Origin: Candidatus Electrothrix communis
GTDB taxonomy: Bacteria > Desulfobacterota > Desulfobulbia > Desulfobulbales > Desulfobulbaceae
Assembly (NCBI GenBank): GCA_030644725.1
Contig: CP130629.1
Span: forward strand, 1,419,572 to 1,483,571
Length of the DNA stretch: 64,000 nucleotides
Direction: 5' to 3'
Below, piece after piece: positions 9,672 through 18,995 of the stretch. Each line of letters begins with the position of its first letter. Position 1 is the first letter of the stretch. Position numbers and translations under genes: made by a program. The notes beneath the pieces are model-generated. The model did not search any database. It saw only the letters and a list, made by a program, of their open reading frames with translations, and was not told the origin of the DNA.

Positions 9672-12227
9672 ATGAGAACCCTGCTCCTTTTCCTCCTCCT
9701 GCTCGCGACAGCCTATCTGGGCCTTGTCCATCCCCAGATCATACAACGCAGCGTTGACGCTCTGCTCAGCAGGATAAGCAAAGACAGGAATTCCAGCCAA
9801 CCCATGACCGTCAGCCGAGCCTACCTTCTCCAGCAGGAGAAGCAACTCATTTTCCCTATTACGCCGGGTGCAAAACAGCTCAAGATTATCAGTAATGCCA
9901 GCTTGCCTATGCCTACTAATACCGCCCTGCCCCTTGCCACCCGAAGCCAAAGCGAGGAGGTGGGCGATGAAATGCAATGCGGCTATGCCCTGGAGTATGC
10001 CCTGACCAGAGAGGGCGAGGTGCTCCGCAGCGGGGTCTACCATTTCCTGACCACGCTGACCCTGACACCGGACAGCAGCGGCACGCTCCGTGCCCAGGCC
10101 TTTTTTGATGAGAACAGCCTCCTGCCTATGGACAGCAGAATCCTTGATATTGACCTGCACGGCCTGCCCAGAGAGGCCTTTCCTGAGGCAATACAGTTCC
10201 GCCTCCACAACATGAACGAGCCCTGCACAGGAGCTGTGCTCCGCATCTATGCAGGCACCGAGGCATCAGAGCAGCAGCTCTCCTTTCTCTGGGAGCGTTT
10301 GAACCAATCTCAGCGGGAAAAATATGCCCAGGGCAATGTCTATCCTGCGGCTTTTCTCACCCCGGAAGAGTCGACCAATGCCCTGCGGATCCAATTCGAC
10401 CCCTTGGCACCGAATGGAATTGCGGGAAGAGATTATACAGTCCAAAGCCTGCATCTGCTCCAAGAAAATACTGAGGCAGCACCTGTGCCTGAGCTTGATT
10501 CGGAGCTGTCCTCGAATGATCTGCTCCGGGCGGATCAACAGCTCCGCCTGACTATCCCGCTCCCGGAACAGGGAGCCCGACTGAAGCTCCTCTTCACCCC
10601 TGCGGATGAGCATGCGAGCGGGCATACAGACGAACAAAATAAACGCCAAAACAGTCTCATCAAGGTACGCTGGTACGGCCTGCAAAGTAATGAACGGAGG
10701 CAATGGTCCCTCCCCTGGCAGAACGGGCAGGCCGTACTGGAGGATTTCTTTGCCAGCGGCCTCCTTGAAGTCATTGCGGATCTGCCAATCCAAGCAAAGG
10801 TGCAGGATCTTGTCCATGAGAGCCCCTATACCTGGACCCTGCTCCGTTCCCGGATGTTCCTCCACGGCAAGGGACAGCCTGCAATCTTTAAAATACAGCA
10901 TCTTGATAAGCAGGCAACGCCCTTCCGCTGCACCTTTCGCCGGATTTTTCCTCAGAAAAATTTCCCAAAAAATTCTCTGGAAGATGTGGCCCTTCAAGAA
11001 AAAAATCAAAGAATCTCCTACAGCCTGCTGGATAAAGAAAGCAGAGAACTTAGCTCCGGCACCCTACCCCTTCATTTTACCGGCTCAGCCTATGATCTGA
11101 TCGAGGACAGATATCCAGAGCTGCTTCTCTCGGAACCACAGAAAAGCTTCTTTCTCCTACCTCCTGAGGTTGACCGGGTGGTCTTTTCCACCCAAGAGGA
11201 GCTGCTCATTGCAGGGGCCAACCGCCCGCCGGATATACCAAAGCGGATTCAAGTGCCTGATGATTATCTCCGAAAAAAAGAACCCGGAAAAAGGCTGTGG
11301 ACCTGGTTTCCGGTCCTGCCGGAGCAGGGTGAGACGGAACAGCGCGAAAACGAGGAGACAGAGTCCTTCCTGGTCACCTTGCAGGCCCGTCCGCCGGAGG
11401 ACAACGAGGCTGTCCAGGCTGGGCAATATCTCTGGGAGTCCTATCGACCGGCAAAAGACTGGGCCGGTCATTATCTGCTGGAGCCGAGAAAGGTTGGTAG
11501 CTCTGTTCGCCAGGAAGCAACAGACGCGCTTTTCCGTGTCCTGCCGCTGAACAGGGCTATTTCGATCAATCTCAAAGGAAAATTTCCCGCAGCAAAAATC
11601 CGCCCCCGCATGATCTTCAGCAAAAAAGATCAGGGCGCGGCAACGCTCCGTCTCTCTGTTGATGGTGGCAAGGCAATAGAACTGCCCCTCTGGGGAAAAC
11701 AGGGGATCCTGCCCCTGCCTCCTCTTGCCACGGGCAAACGAATTATCCGTTGTACAGCCTCAACACCGGTCAGGCTACTGCTGAGTAATTGCGTCAACCA
11801 GCCAAGCCATCTCCTCCGCTTTGCCAATAAATTGACCGGTAAGGGCTTAACCTTTGTTTATGAAAAAAAGACGGCTGGTGAGGAACTTCTGTCCATGCGC
11901 TACTCTCCCGGACACGCGGATGCAAGCGAAATCCATGCCCAGTTGCTCAGCAAGAAAACGGGCTCCGGGCCGTTTGAACAACTTTCTGCCGACCACAGGG
12001 TCTACCTTGTCCGCGCGGCAAAGGAATTCCCGCTGCTTGTCCTGCACCGGAAGGAGCATGCTGTTGCTCCGGGCCAGCGGCTCTTTTTCCGGCTGAGCTC
12101 AGATCTCCCGGCGGGTTCGTACCGACTCAGGATATGGGAAAACAACAGAAAGCCGGGGTATCTCCAACTTTATCGGGTCATTCCGGGTCGCCATAGCCAA
12201 CGTAGGATCGGGAGAGGGGAAAACTAA
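9672..12227 (+). CDS. Large secreted or membrane-anchored beta-rich protein of the PGA-like locus
   Basis: ATG 9672 is preferred because it gives an immediate hydrophobic export segment (MRTLLLFLLLLATAYLGLVH). TTG 9612, with AAAAGG upstream, would add 20 residues. The remaining about 825 residues contain no enzyme motif I recognise. They are dominated by predicted beta-strand stretches arranged as repeated modules, for example LLRADQQLRLTIPLPEQGARL, FFLLPPEVDRVVFSTQEELL and ATLRLSVDGGKAIELPLWGK. Similar modules (VDG plus a strand plus a G-(K/H)H-type turn) occur in the 1842-residue protein downstream, so the two probably share a sandwich domain. The gene lies 73 bases after the CapC-like gene in the same direction. 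A periplasmic scaffold or polymer-handling role is inference only. Confidence 0.55.
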   Translation: MRTLLLFLLLLATAYLGLVHPQIIQRSVDALLSRISKDRNSSQPMTVSRAYLLQQEKQLIFPITPGAKQLKIISNASLPMPTNTALPLATRSQSEEVGDEMQCGYALEYALTREGEVLRSGVYHFLTTLTLTPDSSGTLRAQAFFDENSLLPMDSRILDIDLHGLPREAFPEAIQFRLHNMNEPCTGAVLRIYAGTEASEQQLSFLWERLNQSQREKYAQGNVYPAAFLTPEESTNALRIQFDPLAPNGIAGRDYTVQSLHLLQENTEAAPVPELDSELSSNDLLRADQQLRLTIPLPEQGARLKLLFTPADEHASGHTDEQNKRQNSLIKVRWYGLQSNERRQWSLPWQNGQAVLEDFFASGLLEVIADLPIQAKVQDLVHESPYTWTLLRSRMFLHGKGQPAIFKIQHLDKQATPFRCTFRRIFPQKNFPKNSLEDVALQEKNQRISYSLLDKESRELSSGTLPLHFTGSAYDLIEDRYPELLLSEPQKSFFLLPPEVDRVVFSTQEELLIAGANRPPDIPKRIQVPDDYLRKKEPGKRLWTWFPVLPEQGETEQRENEETESFLVTLQARPPEDNEAVQAGQYLWESYRPAKDWAGHYLLEPRKVGSSVRQEATDALFRVLPLNRAISINLKGKFPAAKIRPRMIFSKKDQGAATLRLSVDGGKAIELPLWGKQGILPLPPLATGKRIIRCTASTPVRLLLSNCVNQPSHLLRFANKLTGKGLTFVYEKKTAGEELLSMRYSPGHADASEIHAQLLSKKTGSGPFEQLSADHRVYLVRAAKEFPLLVLHRKEHAVAPGQRLFFRLSSDLPAGSYRLRIWENNRKPGYLQLYRVIPGRHSQRRIGRGEN

Positions 12228-12246
12228 CAAAACGACAAGCTCTCTT

Positions 12247-12358
12247 CCCGGCGTTAAAACGCCGGGCTATTTTCGTGCTGTCCCTCCGGGACGCTTTCAC
12301 CTGCCCCCAAGGGGCCGGGCGGCACAGCACATAAGCCCAATGTTTCAACATTGGGTAC
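12247..12358. repeat. Cluster of short palindromes between two genes of the PGA-like locus
   Basis: Successive hairpins are CCCGGCG-TTAAAA-CGCCGGG, GTCCC-TCC-GGGAC, CCCC-AA-GGGG and CCCAATGTT-T-AACATTGGG. This string resembles the palindrome cluster at 31517-31590 (CCCACCGTTAACGGTGGGCTAT then GTCCC..GGGAC). It belongs to the REP-like intergenic repeats of this genome. It could also attenuate transcription between the 9672 and 12373 genes, but no U-tract is present. Confidence 0.6.
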
Positions 12359-12372
12359 AGAAGGAGATACAT

Positions 12373-13305
12373 ATGAAAAGAAACAAACCATTTTTCTATA
12401 GTGCCTGTACTGCGTTAACCATTCTTCTGCTCTTTCTTTCCACAGCCGAGGGGGCTACTACGGCAGCGACGGCATCTCCCCTTCAGGAGATGCTGCACCA
12501 GGCCATGCAGGGCGGCAGCTATGTGCTCCCCTCTGCTGCTGAGGTTGCTCAGGCAGAACAACTCTTTTTCAACCTGCTGACAGCAAAAAAACAGCAGAAA
12601 CCAGCCTGGGAAAAATTGGGCTGGCAATACCTGCCCATCGAGCTTGGCAGCCGCCAGGCCATTATCCTCCGGGAAGCGGCAGAACAAAAAAGGGGCCGGG
12701 GATTTTTTATCTTTCTCCAGGGCAAACCCTTCTCAGAACAGGCCCTCACGCAACAAGCCCTGACAGTACCGCATGGCTTCAAGGATATGCTGACTGACGA
12801 CATCGGTGCCGCCTTATTCGAAGAAGGGCGTTTTCGCTGTGCTGCCTTCAACACCGTACATAGATGGGTGAAGAAGAACGACCAACGAATTGAACAAGAC
12901 CTGGCCCGCGAGCCCTCAAGCTATTTTACCGCCTTTACCAGGGCCTTTGCCCGCTATGCCCCGCAGGGGAGGCTGATTCAGCTCCACGGCTTTGCTCAGA
13001 AAAAGAGGAAAAGTGCAGCCGGACAAAAAGCCGATCTCATCCTCAGCTCAGGCAGCCGGAATGCATCGCAGGATGTTCGCCTGCTGAGCAGCTGCCTTGG
13101 CCGGGCCTTGGACCTCACCGCCCTGACCTACCCTGAGCAGGTGAAGGAGCTGGGAGGCACAAGGAATATCAGTGGAAAAATATTACGGACAATGCACCAT
13201 CCCGGTTTTCTCCACCTGGAAATGAGCCACCCGATCCGGAAACGACTGCATAAAGAGATCCTGGCCAGGAAAAAGCTTCTTCAATGCATTGCACCAGGTA
13301 ACTGA
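12373..13305 (+). CDS. Secreted protein made of the domain repeated in the CapC-like protein
   Basis: The start is ATG 12373 because AAGGAGAT stands 6 bases upstream and it opens a signal peptide (MKRNKPFFYSACTALTILLLFLS...AEG). The ORF extends further upstream without a ribosome site. The 310-residue product contains AIILREAAEQ, DIGAALFEEGRFRCAAFNTV and RLIQLHGFAQKK. These align by eye with the two C-terminal repeats of the 6371 protein (GAVLFEKFSASALAVAGTHK...ALLQVRGAS and GAALFDKLGASALLLGGTQ...LLIIQCRAAG). It therefore appears to be a free, exported version of the same domain. No catalytic residues can be assigned. The next gene follows after 22 bases, so this is one operon. Confidence 0.6.
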   Translation: MKRNKPFFYSACTALTILLLFLSTAEGATTAATASPLQEMLHQAMQGGSYVLPSAAEVAQAEQLFFNLLTAKKQQKPAWEKLGWQYLPIELGSRQAIILREAAEQKRGRGFFIFLQGKPFSEQALTQQALTVPHGFKDMLTDDIGAALFEEGRFRCAAFNTVHRWVKKNDQRIEQDLAREPSSYFTAFTRAFARYAPQGRLIQLHGFAQKKRKSAAGQKADLILSSGSRNASQDVRLLSSCLGRALDLTALTYPEQVKELGGTRNISGKILRTMHHPGFLHLEMSHPIRKRLHKEILARKKLLQCIAPGN

Positions 13306-13327
13306 ATTCAACTCATTCGGAGAAATT

Positions 13328-16300
13328 ATGCAACGCTGCGCTTTGTTTTTCTTCCTGCTTTTCATCCTGCTCTTCAGCTTCTCTTTTTCCTCCTCCCCAT
13401 GCAGAGCCGAGGAGCCCCCTGCTACCCAGGATCTGATCACTGAGCTGCGCTGGGACAACCTGGAAAGATGCCAAGATGAACAGGATCAGCGGGTTGCCTG
13501 CCTGAGCGACAAACAACCAGATGCTGACCGAGAACTCGGGATGCATATGTTCAGCCTGGCCCCTGGCGAGTCCGTCCGTTTTCAGCTTCCGCCCTTCAGC
13601 TTTTTGCGTGTCTTTTCAGCAGAAAAAAAACTGACGGATGATGCCTTGCATTGCCTGCTCTCCAATGGTTCCGGTCTTCAGGCAAAGGTCTCCCCGTTGC
13701 GGACCAAGGATAACAAGAATCTGCTGATCAAGGCTGATGGCCCGCTCCTTGTCCAGCTGACCCGGCCTGTGCAGGGGAGTCTGCCGGGCACTTCGCAGAA
13801 AAAGAAGGAAAAACAGGAAGACCTCTCCTTTGCGGTCTTTGTCTCCAGAACCAGAACATTACCTGCTACCCTGGATACAGCCGAGGTTTTGCCGCTATCC
13901 GGTGATTCGCTCTCTGTAGAGGACGGCGGGATACAGCATTCTTTTTGGCCTGTTTCCAACGACCAAGAAGCTGCGTTGGAAGAGGAGATAGAGGGACCAG
14001 CCCGCCTTGTCCTGGAAACGCGGCTTGTCTATCCGCCATGGTTTCAGCAGCAATCCCAGAGCTATCAGGTGGAGTTATCCGGTGAGAAGATCCCCCCCTC
14101 CCTTTTTCTCATCCGGACCACAACAGACGAAGATCATCTCCTACTTGCCGAGAAGGATCCGGCTGTCCTGGGACAACTGCGCAGACGCTATCTTCAAATC
14201 CCCGAAGGCCGTCACAGGCTCCGCCTGCAAGCAAGTCAGGATATCCTGGCCCGACTCATCAGGTTAAGTGAAGATGCCTATCTTTTTCCTAGCCTCAACC
14301 GGGTTGCCCACGACCAGCCACAGGATAAACAGGATAACGATGAGCAGGCAGAGGATAAAAAATCAAAACGAACTCTTCCGCCCTGGAACTCATCCTGGAA
14401 TTTTGATGAAGAGCAGTTACAGTCCTTAATTGCCCAACAACTCCGACCTCAACCTCTCCAATCTGGGCATCTCCAATCTGAGCAACTCATACCGGAACAG
14501 GTCTTCCCCATAGCCCAGGCCCTGATCCGCGATTATCGCCACCCGGACAGCCCCCTGCTGGCGGCCCAACTGCTGAGCAATATGCAGGAGCTGGACAAAA
14601 GCGGCCAACACAGGGAGGAGGCCCAGCAGCTGATTCATGCAGCCTCTTTTTATCAGGATCTCTTTCCAACCGAACAAACGCCGGGGCAAATCAACCAGGA
14701 ATACAGACGCTACCTGTTACCGAAACTGAAAGGCAGAAGAGAGAGCCAATTGGTTCTGGCCGAGCAATTCGGAGAGGCCCTGAGCAATGCTGTGGGCAGG
14801 GGCTATTTCTTCGACCTCGCTCCTTCAGATGCGTCCTCGGATAGGCCCTCTGCCGCTTTTTCTGATACAAAAGGTGAAAACGCACAGGCCGAAAAACAGG
14901 CCGAGAAATCGAGTAACGAACTCCGCTTCCAACTCTCGGACCAGCCCACGCCATACAGTCTGCGAATCCTTGTCCAGCACCTGCCCAGCCTTACAAGTCC
15001 TGGAGCCAAGCCGCTCTCTTTTTCCCTCATAACAGATACAGGATCTGAGCAGGAGTTCACCCTCCTGCCTCATAAAGAACGTCCTGATACAGCCTATCGC
15101 ATCACCCGTGCCGAGGCCGGTGCCCTAGCTGAATATCTTGATCTCCCCTGGAAAAGGAAGCCTGAACCACAGCATCCTCTGATTGAGGCAGCCTCTTACT
15201 ATCTAGTTCTCCCGGCCAAGGTTAAGGAAATATACCTCCGCCCCAAAAAAGGTAATAAGAAAGCCCTCTCTCTGGCTCTGAAGATGCGCAAGGCCCGTCC
15301 CTTTCTCCTTTCCCAAGAAGAGTTCCTTGCAGCGGATCGGGCAGCAGGCAGCAGCCAAACCTCCTTTGCTGACCTGAGCACGCTCATTGCCTCCTGGCCT
15401 GATCTCCCGAAATTCGAAGAAAAAAACAGTCTCAAACAATCACTCCGCTTGGACCGCCTGAGTCAGTATATCTTTCTGGTTCGCGCTATGAAGAGCCTGT
15501 CTGCTCATATACCGGCCTCTGTTGTTCCTTTGTCGCCAATATCTTTGCCGCCAACAAAACACAAAGATTCCCCGGAAAAAAAGGGGGAAAAGAAAAAACA
15601 AAACAAAATACTCTCCCAGGCCCGTGCTGCGCAAAAATCTGGAGACTGGCTTCTTGCCCTTGATCTCTGGTCCAGGGCAGTCGGCAGGGCGATCAACAGG
15701 GCAGAAGATAACTCGGTGAACGAGATTCGTCTGGGTCAGGCTGAGGCCCTGATCCAACTGGGTGAGCTGAACATGGCCCGCACCCTGCTTCGGGGCTTGC
15801 TTCTTTATCCCCAGGGCCACCAGCATAAGGAGGCTCTCTCCCAAGCCGCCTTTGAACGCCTTGATGCGTTTTATCAGGACAGGCAGGACGATCCTGCCCT
15901 GCTTTCGCTGTACGCCGTCCGTTTTTTACACAAGCCGGATCAGCAGGCACTCCAACAATTTGCCGATCAGGCCTTACAGCGGGGACAATTTGATCTTTCC
16001 CTGTTCGCTTCGCTGATCCTCAAACCGGAGGAACGCAATCATGGGACCTTGATCCGGGCAGCCTTGCATAAGGGCTGGTCAGAGGTGGCTCGGCAGGAGA
16101 TCAGGATGCTCAGCCGCCCTGAAGATCAAGAGCAGCAAAGGTACTGGCAGGCCCTCCTTGAGCCGGGATCTGCCCAGCCTCTACAGGTCACCCAACCTGA
16201 GTTACCGCAGACAGAACCCTGGCTGATTCGTTCCCATGCCGGACAGGCACTGCTCTATAATCCGAGCCGTGATCTTACCACCCAGTATTTCCTTGCCTCC

Positions 16301-18856
16301 CCAGAGAGGCCGATCATTCTCGACGTGCAAGGTCCTGTTCAGTTAGAGCTAACCGCCCGTCCTGTACACTACACCTCGGACAGCAGAGTGGATGACTGGC
16401 TGGAAATCAGACAGGGAAAGGACATCCAGGCCCTGCCGATCAATAAAAACGGCCCTGCCTCCGGGCTGATTTTCAGAAAAAATTTCCCAAAAGAACCGGA
16501 TCGCCTGCCGGGCCGGGCAATGCGTACCCGCTACGCTGCCGGACCGGGCAGGCAGAGAATACGCATCGCAGGCAGAAACACGGAGCTCATGGTGCAGATT
16601 GCCGCCTTGCGCTCTGAGAGGGCTTTTGTCGATGTCCAACCCCGAAAAAAACAGGCTGAAGACAGCCTCAGTTGTTTGGGAGAGGATTGCCTGATCTTTC
16701 ATAACCGCAGTAGGGAGTCTCTCCGCTCCTGGTCAGTGAGCAGGCTTCGTAATATTCTGGCCAATATTTTGGCGGAACAGATGCGCAGACCTGATACGGC
16801 TGAGCCTTCTCCCCACCCGGATCGAACCGGAGGACGCAGGGCTCTAACTTCGCCGCCCCTCCCTCCCTCTGCTCTGCTGCTGACTGCTGATCAGGAAGAG
16901 GGGGATCTCCTTGCCTTGGCCAAGCAATGCACTCAGCAGGAGCAGCAGAATAAAGATCCCCTGCTCTGCATGACCGCCCTTGTCCGCCTTGGCGAACGCT
17001 TTCCCGAGCAGAAGAAATTGGCCGCAGTCCAGGCGGAAATGCTCCGATTAACCTTTCCGGATCAGCCGGAGCTTGTCGCCCCTGCAAGCAGATTGGTGCC
17101 ACCGGGAAGCTGGCAGACTGCCCATTTCGTTAACTCAGAGGAGGGCATCCGTTTTATTACAGAACCACAGGAATGGCGACCTGACAGCCCGGCCCTTGCC
17201 CATCGCAAGGCCTTCTTGGGACTGCATCAGGAGGAACATATCCTGTTTAACGACAAGCCGCTGATCCTGGATATGGATAATCTCCATCGGACAAAACTGA
17301 CCGTCACCCTGACCCTGGCCGAGATACCCTATGCTCCACCCCGGCCCCTGCGGCTGAACATCCAGGTTGATGGGGCGGAAGAGGAATCTCTTCTGCTCAG
17401 CCAGCAAAAGCCTGTACAGAAGAAAACCCTGCGCCTAGGCAAGGGTCATCATACGGTGAGCATACAACTCGCTGAACGCTCTGCAAATCAGTTCCTCCGG
17501 GTTCACCTGGATGAGCCGGGAGTTCATCAGGAGGCAGGCTGGACAGCTCCCACAGAAAAATCCTGGTATGTCTCCAGCAGGAAACATCCTGTTCAGGTCC
17601 GCATCCAGGGACCAGGGCTTGTTTGGGCGGTTGAGGCAACAGGAGACGGATCAGAACAGCAAAAAAAATCCTACCATCTTGTCCGAAAAGGCTGGCATGA
17701 AATCGCCTTACCCCCGTCAGCAGGCAGTCGCTCTCTCTTTCGGGTCTTTCAGCGGGTATGGGAGGGCAGCTCTGCCCTTAACGGCATGCCCGAACAGGAA
17801 CAACAGATCAGCTTCCCGGCCCCTCTTTTTTCCCTGGACAATATCCACCCAGATTATGTCAGCCTGCGAGACGGTTATCCTTTAGGAATGCAGGAGGAAG
17901 GAAGTTGGGCATGGGGCGCAGGCCTCTATAGAAGAAAGGCCCAGGAGGATACGGCTGACGACGCAACAGAGGATTTTTTCCAGCTGACCGGCACCTACCG
18001 CTTTTATAGGGAGGCCTATGAGGAATATTTCAAAACCCAAGGGCTTATCCGTTTTCTCGACGCGGGCGGCACAGTGTTCGGGCTCGGTCAGAACTATCGC
18101 CGACTCTTGGATTGGAGGCCATTCAGTCTCACAGCTGATGCGGATTTCCTTATGCAAGTTCCTGAATCGGAGGTACCTGAATCGAATGATCAGGGAGGCA
18201 CTGAAATGAGCCTCCACCTCCGGACCACCCTGGCCGGAAGATATGGGCTTAACCCAAAAACATGGCATATTCCCAGCGTTTCCGCCTTTGCCCGCTGGAT
18301 GACACCTGATGGATCGGACAATCCTTTGGGCCAGACAAGCCGGATGAGCCGGAACATTGATCAGGATATCTACACCCAGTACAAGGAGGATCATCGCTAT
18401 GGAATGGCATTCAGCGAAACCCTGCATTACCGCCCCTGGCTGGACAGCCAATTCTCAACCGGTTTACGTCTGGCCACCAATGAGAATATTTTTTCTCCTG
18501 ATTATCTCAGATTCCGTTGCGGGCTGCGCCAGCTGATCTGGCCCTTCCAAGCAGACATCACCTATACAGGCATCTATTATTTCAATGATAATGATCGAGA
18601 GGAAGACATTTTGAAAAATTCAATCTCCCTGGATCTGACCGCAGATCACTGGCAAAAAAACCAGCGTCGGCTGCGGCTCGGTCTCCGTCTCCGAACAGAT
18701 CTCGACACCGGAGAACAGTCGGGTTTTCTTCGCTTCTCGTGGATCTTCAGTAAGAGCAGAGGAGCGCGGGATTTTCAGCCCATTGAGTTGCCATTTAAGA
18801 GTCTGCGGGAGCGCATGCTGTTCGACACGGAGAATAATACCATCCAATACGAGTAA
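13328..18856 (+). CDS. Giant outer-membrane protein: signal peptide, beta modules, TPR region and C-terminal beta-barrel (putative polymer exporter)
   Basis: The start is ATG 13328, with GGAG 5 bases upstream. The ORF extends to TTG 13289 but lacks a site there. The 1842-residue product opens with a signal peptide (MQRCALFFFLLFILLFSFSF...CRA). A helical, TPR-like region lies near residues 750-900 (SQARAAQKSGDWLLALDLWS, then RLGQAEALIQLGELNMARTL). Beta modules flank it. The last about 330 residues alternate short polar and aromatic strands (WGAGLYRRK, FFQLTGTYRFYREAYEEYF, SLHLRTTLAGRYGL, FRCGLRQLIWPFQADITYTG, RLRLGLRLRTDL), as in an outer-membrane barrel. TPR plus barrel is the arrangement of PgaA and of AlgK with AlgE in exopolysaccharide export. 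By analogy this could pass the polymer through the outer membrane; that role is inferred. Confidence 0.6.
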   Translation: MQRCALFFFLLFILLFSFSFSSSPCRAEEPPATQDLITELRWDNLERCQDEQDQRVACLSDKQPDADRELGMHMFSLAPGESVRFQLPPFSFLRVFSAEKKLTDDALHCLLSNGSGLQAKVSPLRTKDNKNLLIKADGPLLVQLTRPVQGSLPGTSQKKKEKQEDLSFAVFVSRTRTLPATLDTAEVLPLSGDSLSVEDGGIQHSFWPVSNDQEAALEEEIEGPARLVLETRLVYPPWFQQQSQSYQVELSGEKIPPSLFLIRTTTDEDHLLLAEKDPAVLGQLRRRYLQIPEGRHRLRLQASQDILARLIRLSEDAYLFPSLNRVAHDQPQDKQDNDEQAEDKKSKRTLPPWNSSWNFDEEQLQSLIAQQLRPQPLQSGHLQSEQLIPEQVFPIAQALIRDYRHPDSPLLAAQLLSNMQELDKSGQHREEAQQLIHAASFYQDLFPTEQTPGQINQEYRRYLLPKLKGRRESQLVLAEQFGEALSNAVGRGYFFDLAPSDASSDRPSAAFSDTKGENAQAEKQAEKSSNELRFQLSDQPTPYSLRILVQHLPSLTSPGAKPLSFSLITDTGSEQEFTLLPHKERPDTAYRITRAEAGALAEYLDLPWKRKPEPQHPLIEAASYYLVLPAKVKEIYLRPKKGNKKALSLALKMRKARPFLLSQEEFLAADRAAGSSQTSFADLSTLIASWPDLPKFEEKNSLKQSLRLDRLSQYIFLVRAMKSLSAHIPASVVPLSPISLPPTKHKDSPEKKGEKKKQNKILSQARAAQKSGDWLLALDLWSRAVGRAINRAEDNSVNEIRLGQAEALIQLGELNMARTLLRGLLLYPQGHQHKEALSQAAFERLDAFYQDRQDDPALLSLYAVRFLHKPDQQALQQFADQALQRGQFDLSLFASLILKPEERNHGTLIRAALHKGWSEVARQEIRMLSRPEDQEQQRYWQALLEPGSAQPLQVTQPELPQTEPWLIRSHAGQALLYNPSRDLTTQYFLASPERPIILDVQGPVQLELTARPVHYTSDSRVDDWLEIRQGKDIQALPINKNGPASGLIFRKNFPKEPDRLPGRAMRTRYAAGPGRQRIRIAGRNTELMVQIAALRSERAFVDVQPRKKQAEDSLSCLGEDCLIFHNRSRESLRSWSVSRLRNILANILAEQMRRPDTAEPSPHPDRTGGRRALTSPPLPPSALLLTADQEEGDLLALAKQCTQQEQQNKDPLLCMTALVRLGERFPEQKKLAAVQAEMLRLTFPDQPELVAPASRLVPPGSWQTAHFVNSEEGIRFITEPQEWRPDSPALAHRKAFLGLHQEEHILFNDKPLILDMDNLHRTKLTVTLTLAEIPYAPPRPLRLNIQVDGAEEESLLLSQQKPVQKKTLRLGKGHHTVSIQLAERSANQFLRVHLDEPGVHQEAGWTAPTEKSWYVSSRKHPVQVRIQGPGLVWAVEATGDGSEQQKKSYHLVRKGWHEIALPPSAGSRSLFRVFQRVWEGSSALNGMPEQEQQISFPAPLFSLDNIHPDYVSLRDGYPLGMQEEGSWAWGAGLYRRKAQEDTADDATEDFFQLTGTYRFYREAYEEYFKTQGLIRFLDAGGTVFGLGQNYRRLLDWRPFSLTADADFLMQVPESEVPESNDQGGTEMSLHLRTTLAGRYGLNPKTWHIPSVSAFARWMTPDGSDNPLGQTSRMSRNIDQDIYTQYKEDHRYGMAFSETLHYRPWLDSQFSTGLRLATNENIFSPDYLRFRCGLRQLIWPFQADITYTGIYYFNDNDREEDILKNSISLDLTADHWQKNQRRLRLGLRLRTDLDTGEQSGFLRFSWIFSKSRGARDFQPIELPFKSLRERMLFDTENNTIQYE

Positions 18857-18923
18857 TGACCTGTTTGTTGTAGATATCAAATCACGGATACTGCGGGATC
18901 TCTCCTGAAAAAACGCTTTCTTG

Positions 18924-18953
18924 TTGACACGTTGATGCTGCCGTGTTTTTTAT
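18924..18953 (+). promoter_or_regulatory. Possible sigma-70 promoter upstream of the RHS gene
   Basis: A perfect TTGACA (18924-18929) is followed after 18 bases by TTTTAT (18948-18953), 43 bases before the RHS start codon. The -10 match is weak, so the call is tentative. Position and spacing fit independent transcription of the RHS gene rather than read-through from the outer-membrane gene. Confidence 0.35.
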
Positions 18954-18995
18954 TCGGGAACGACATCTTTGAAGCCATCCTGTAAGGAGAAAAAA

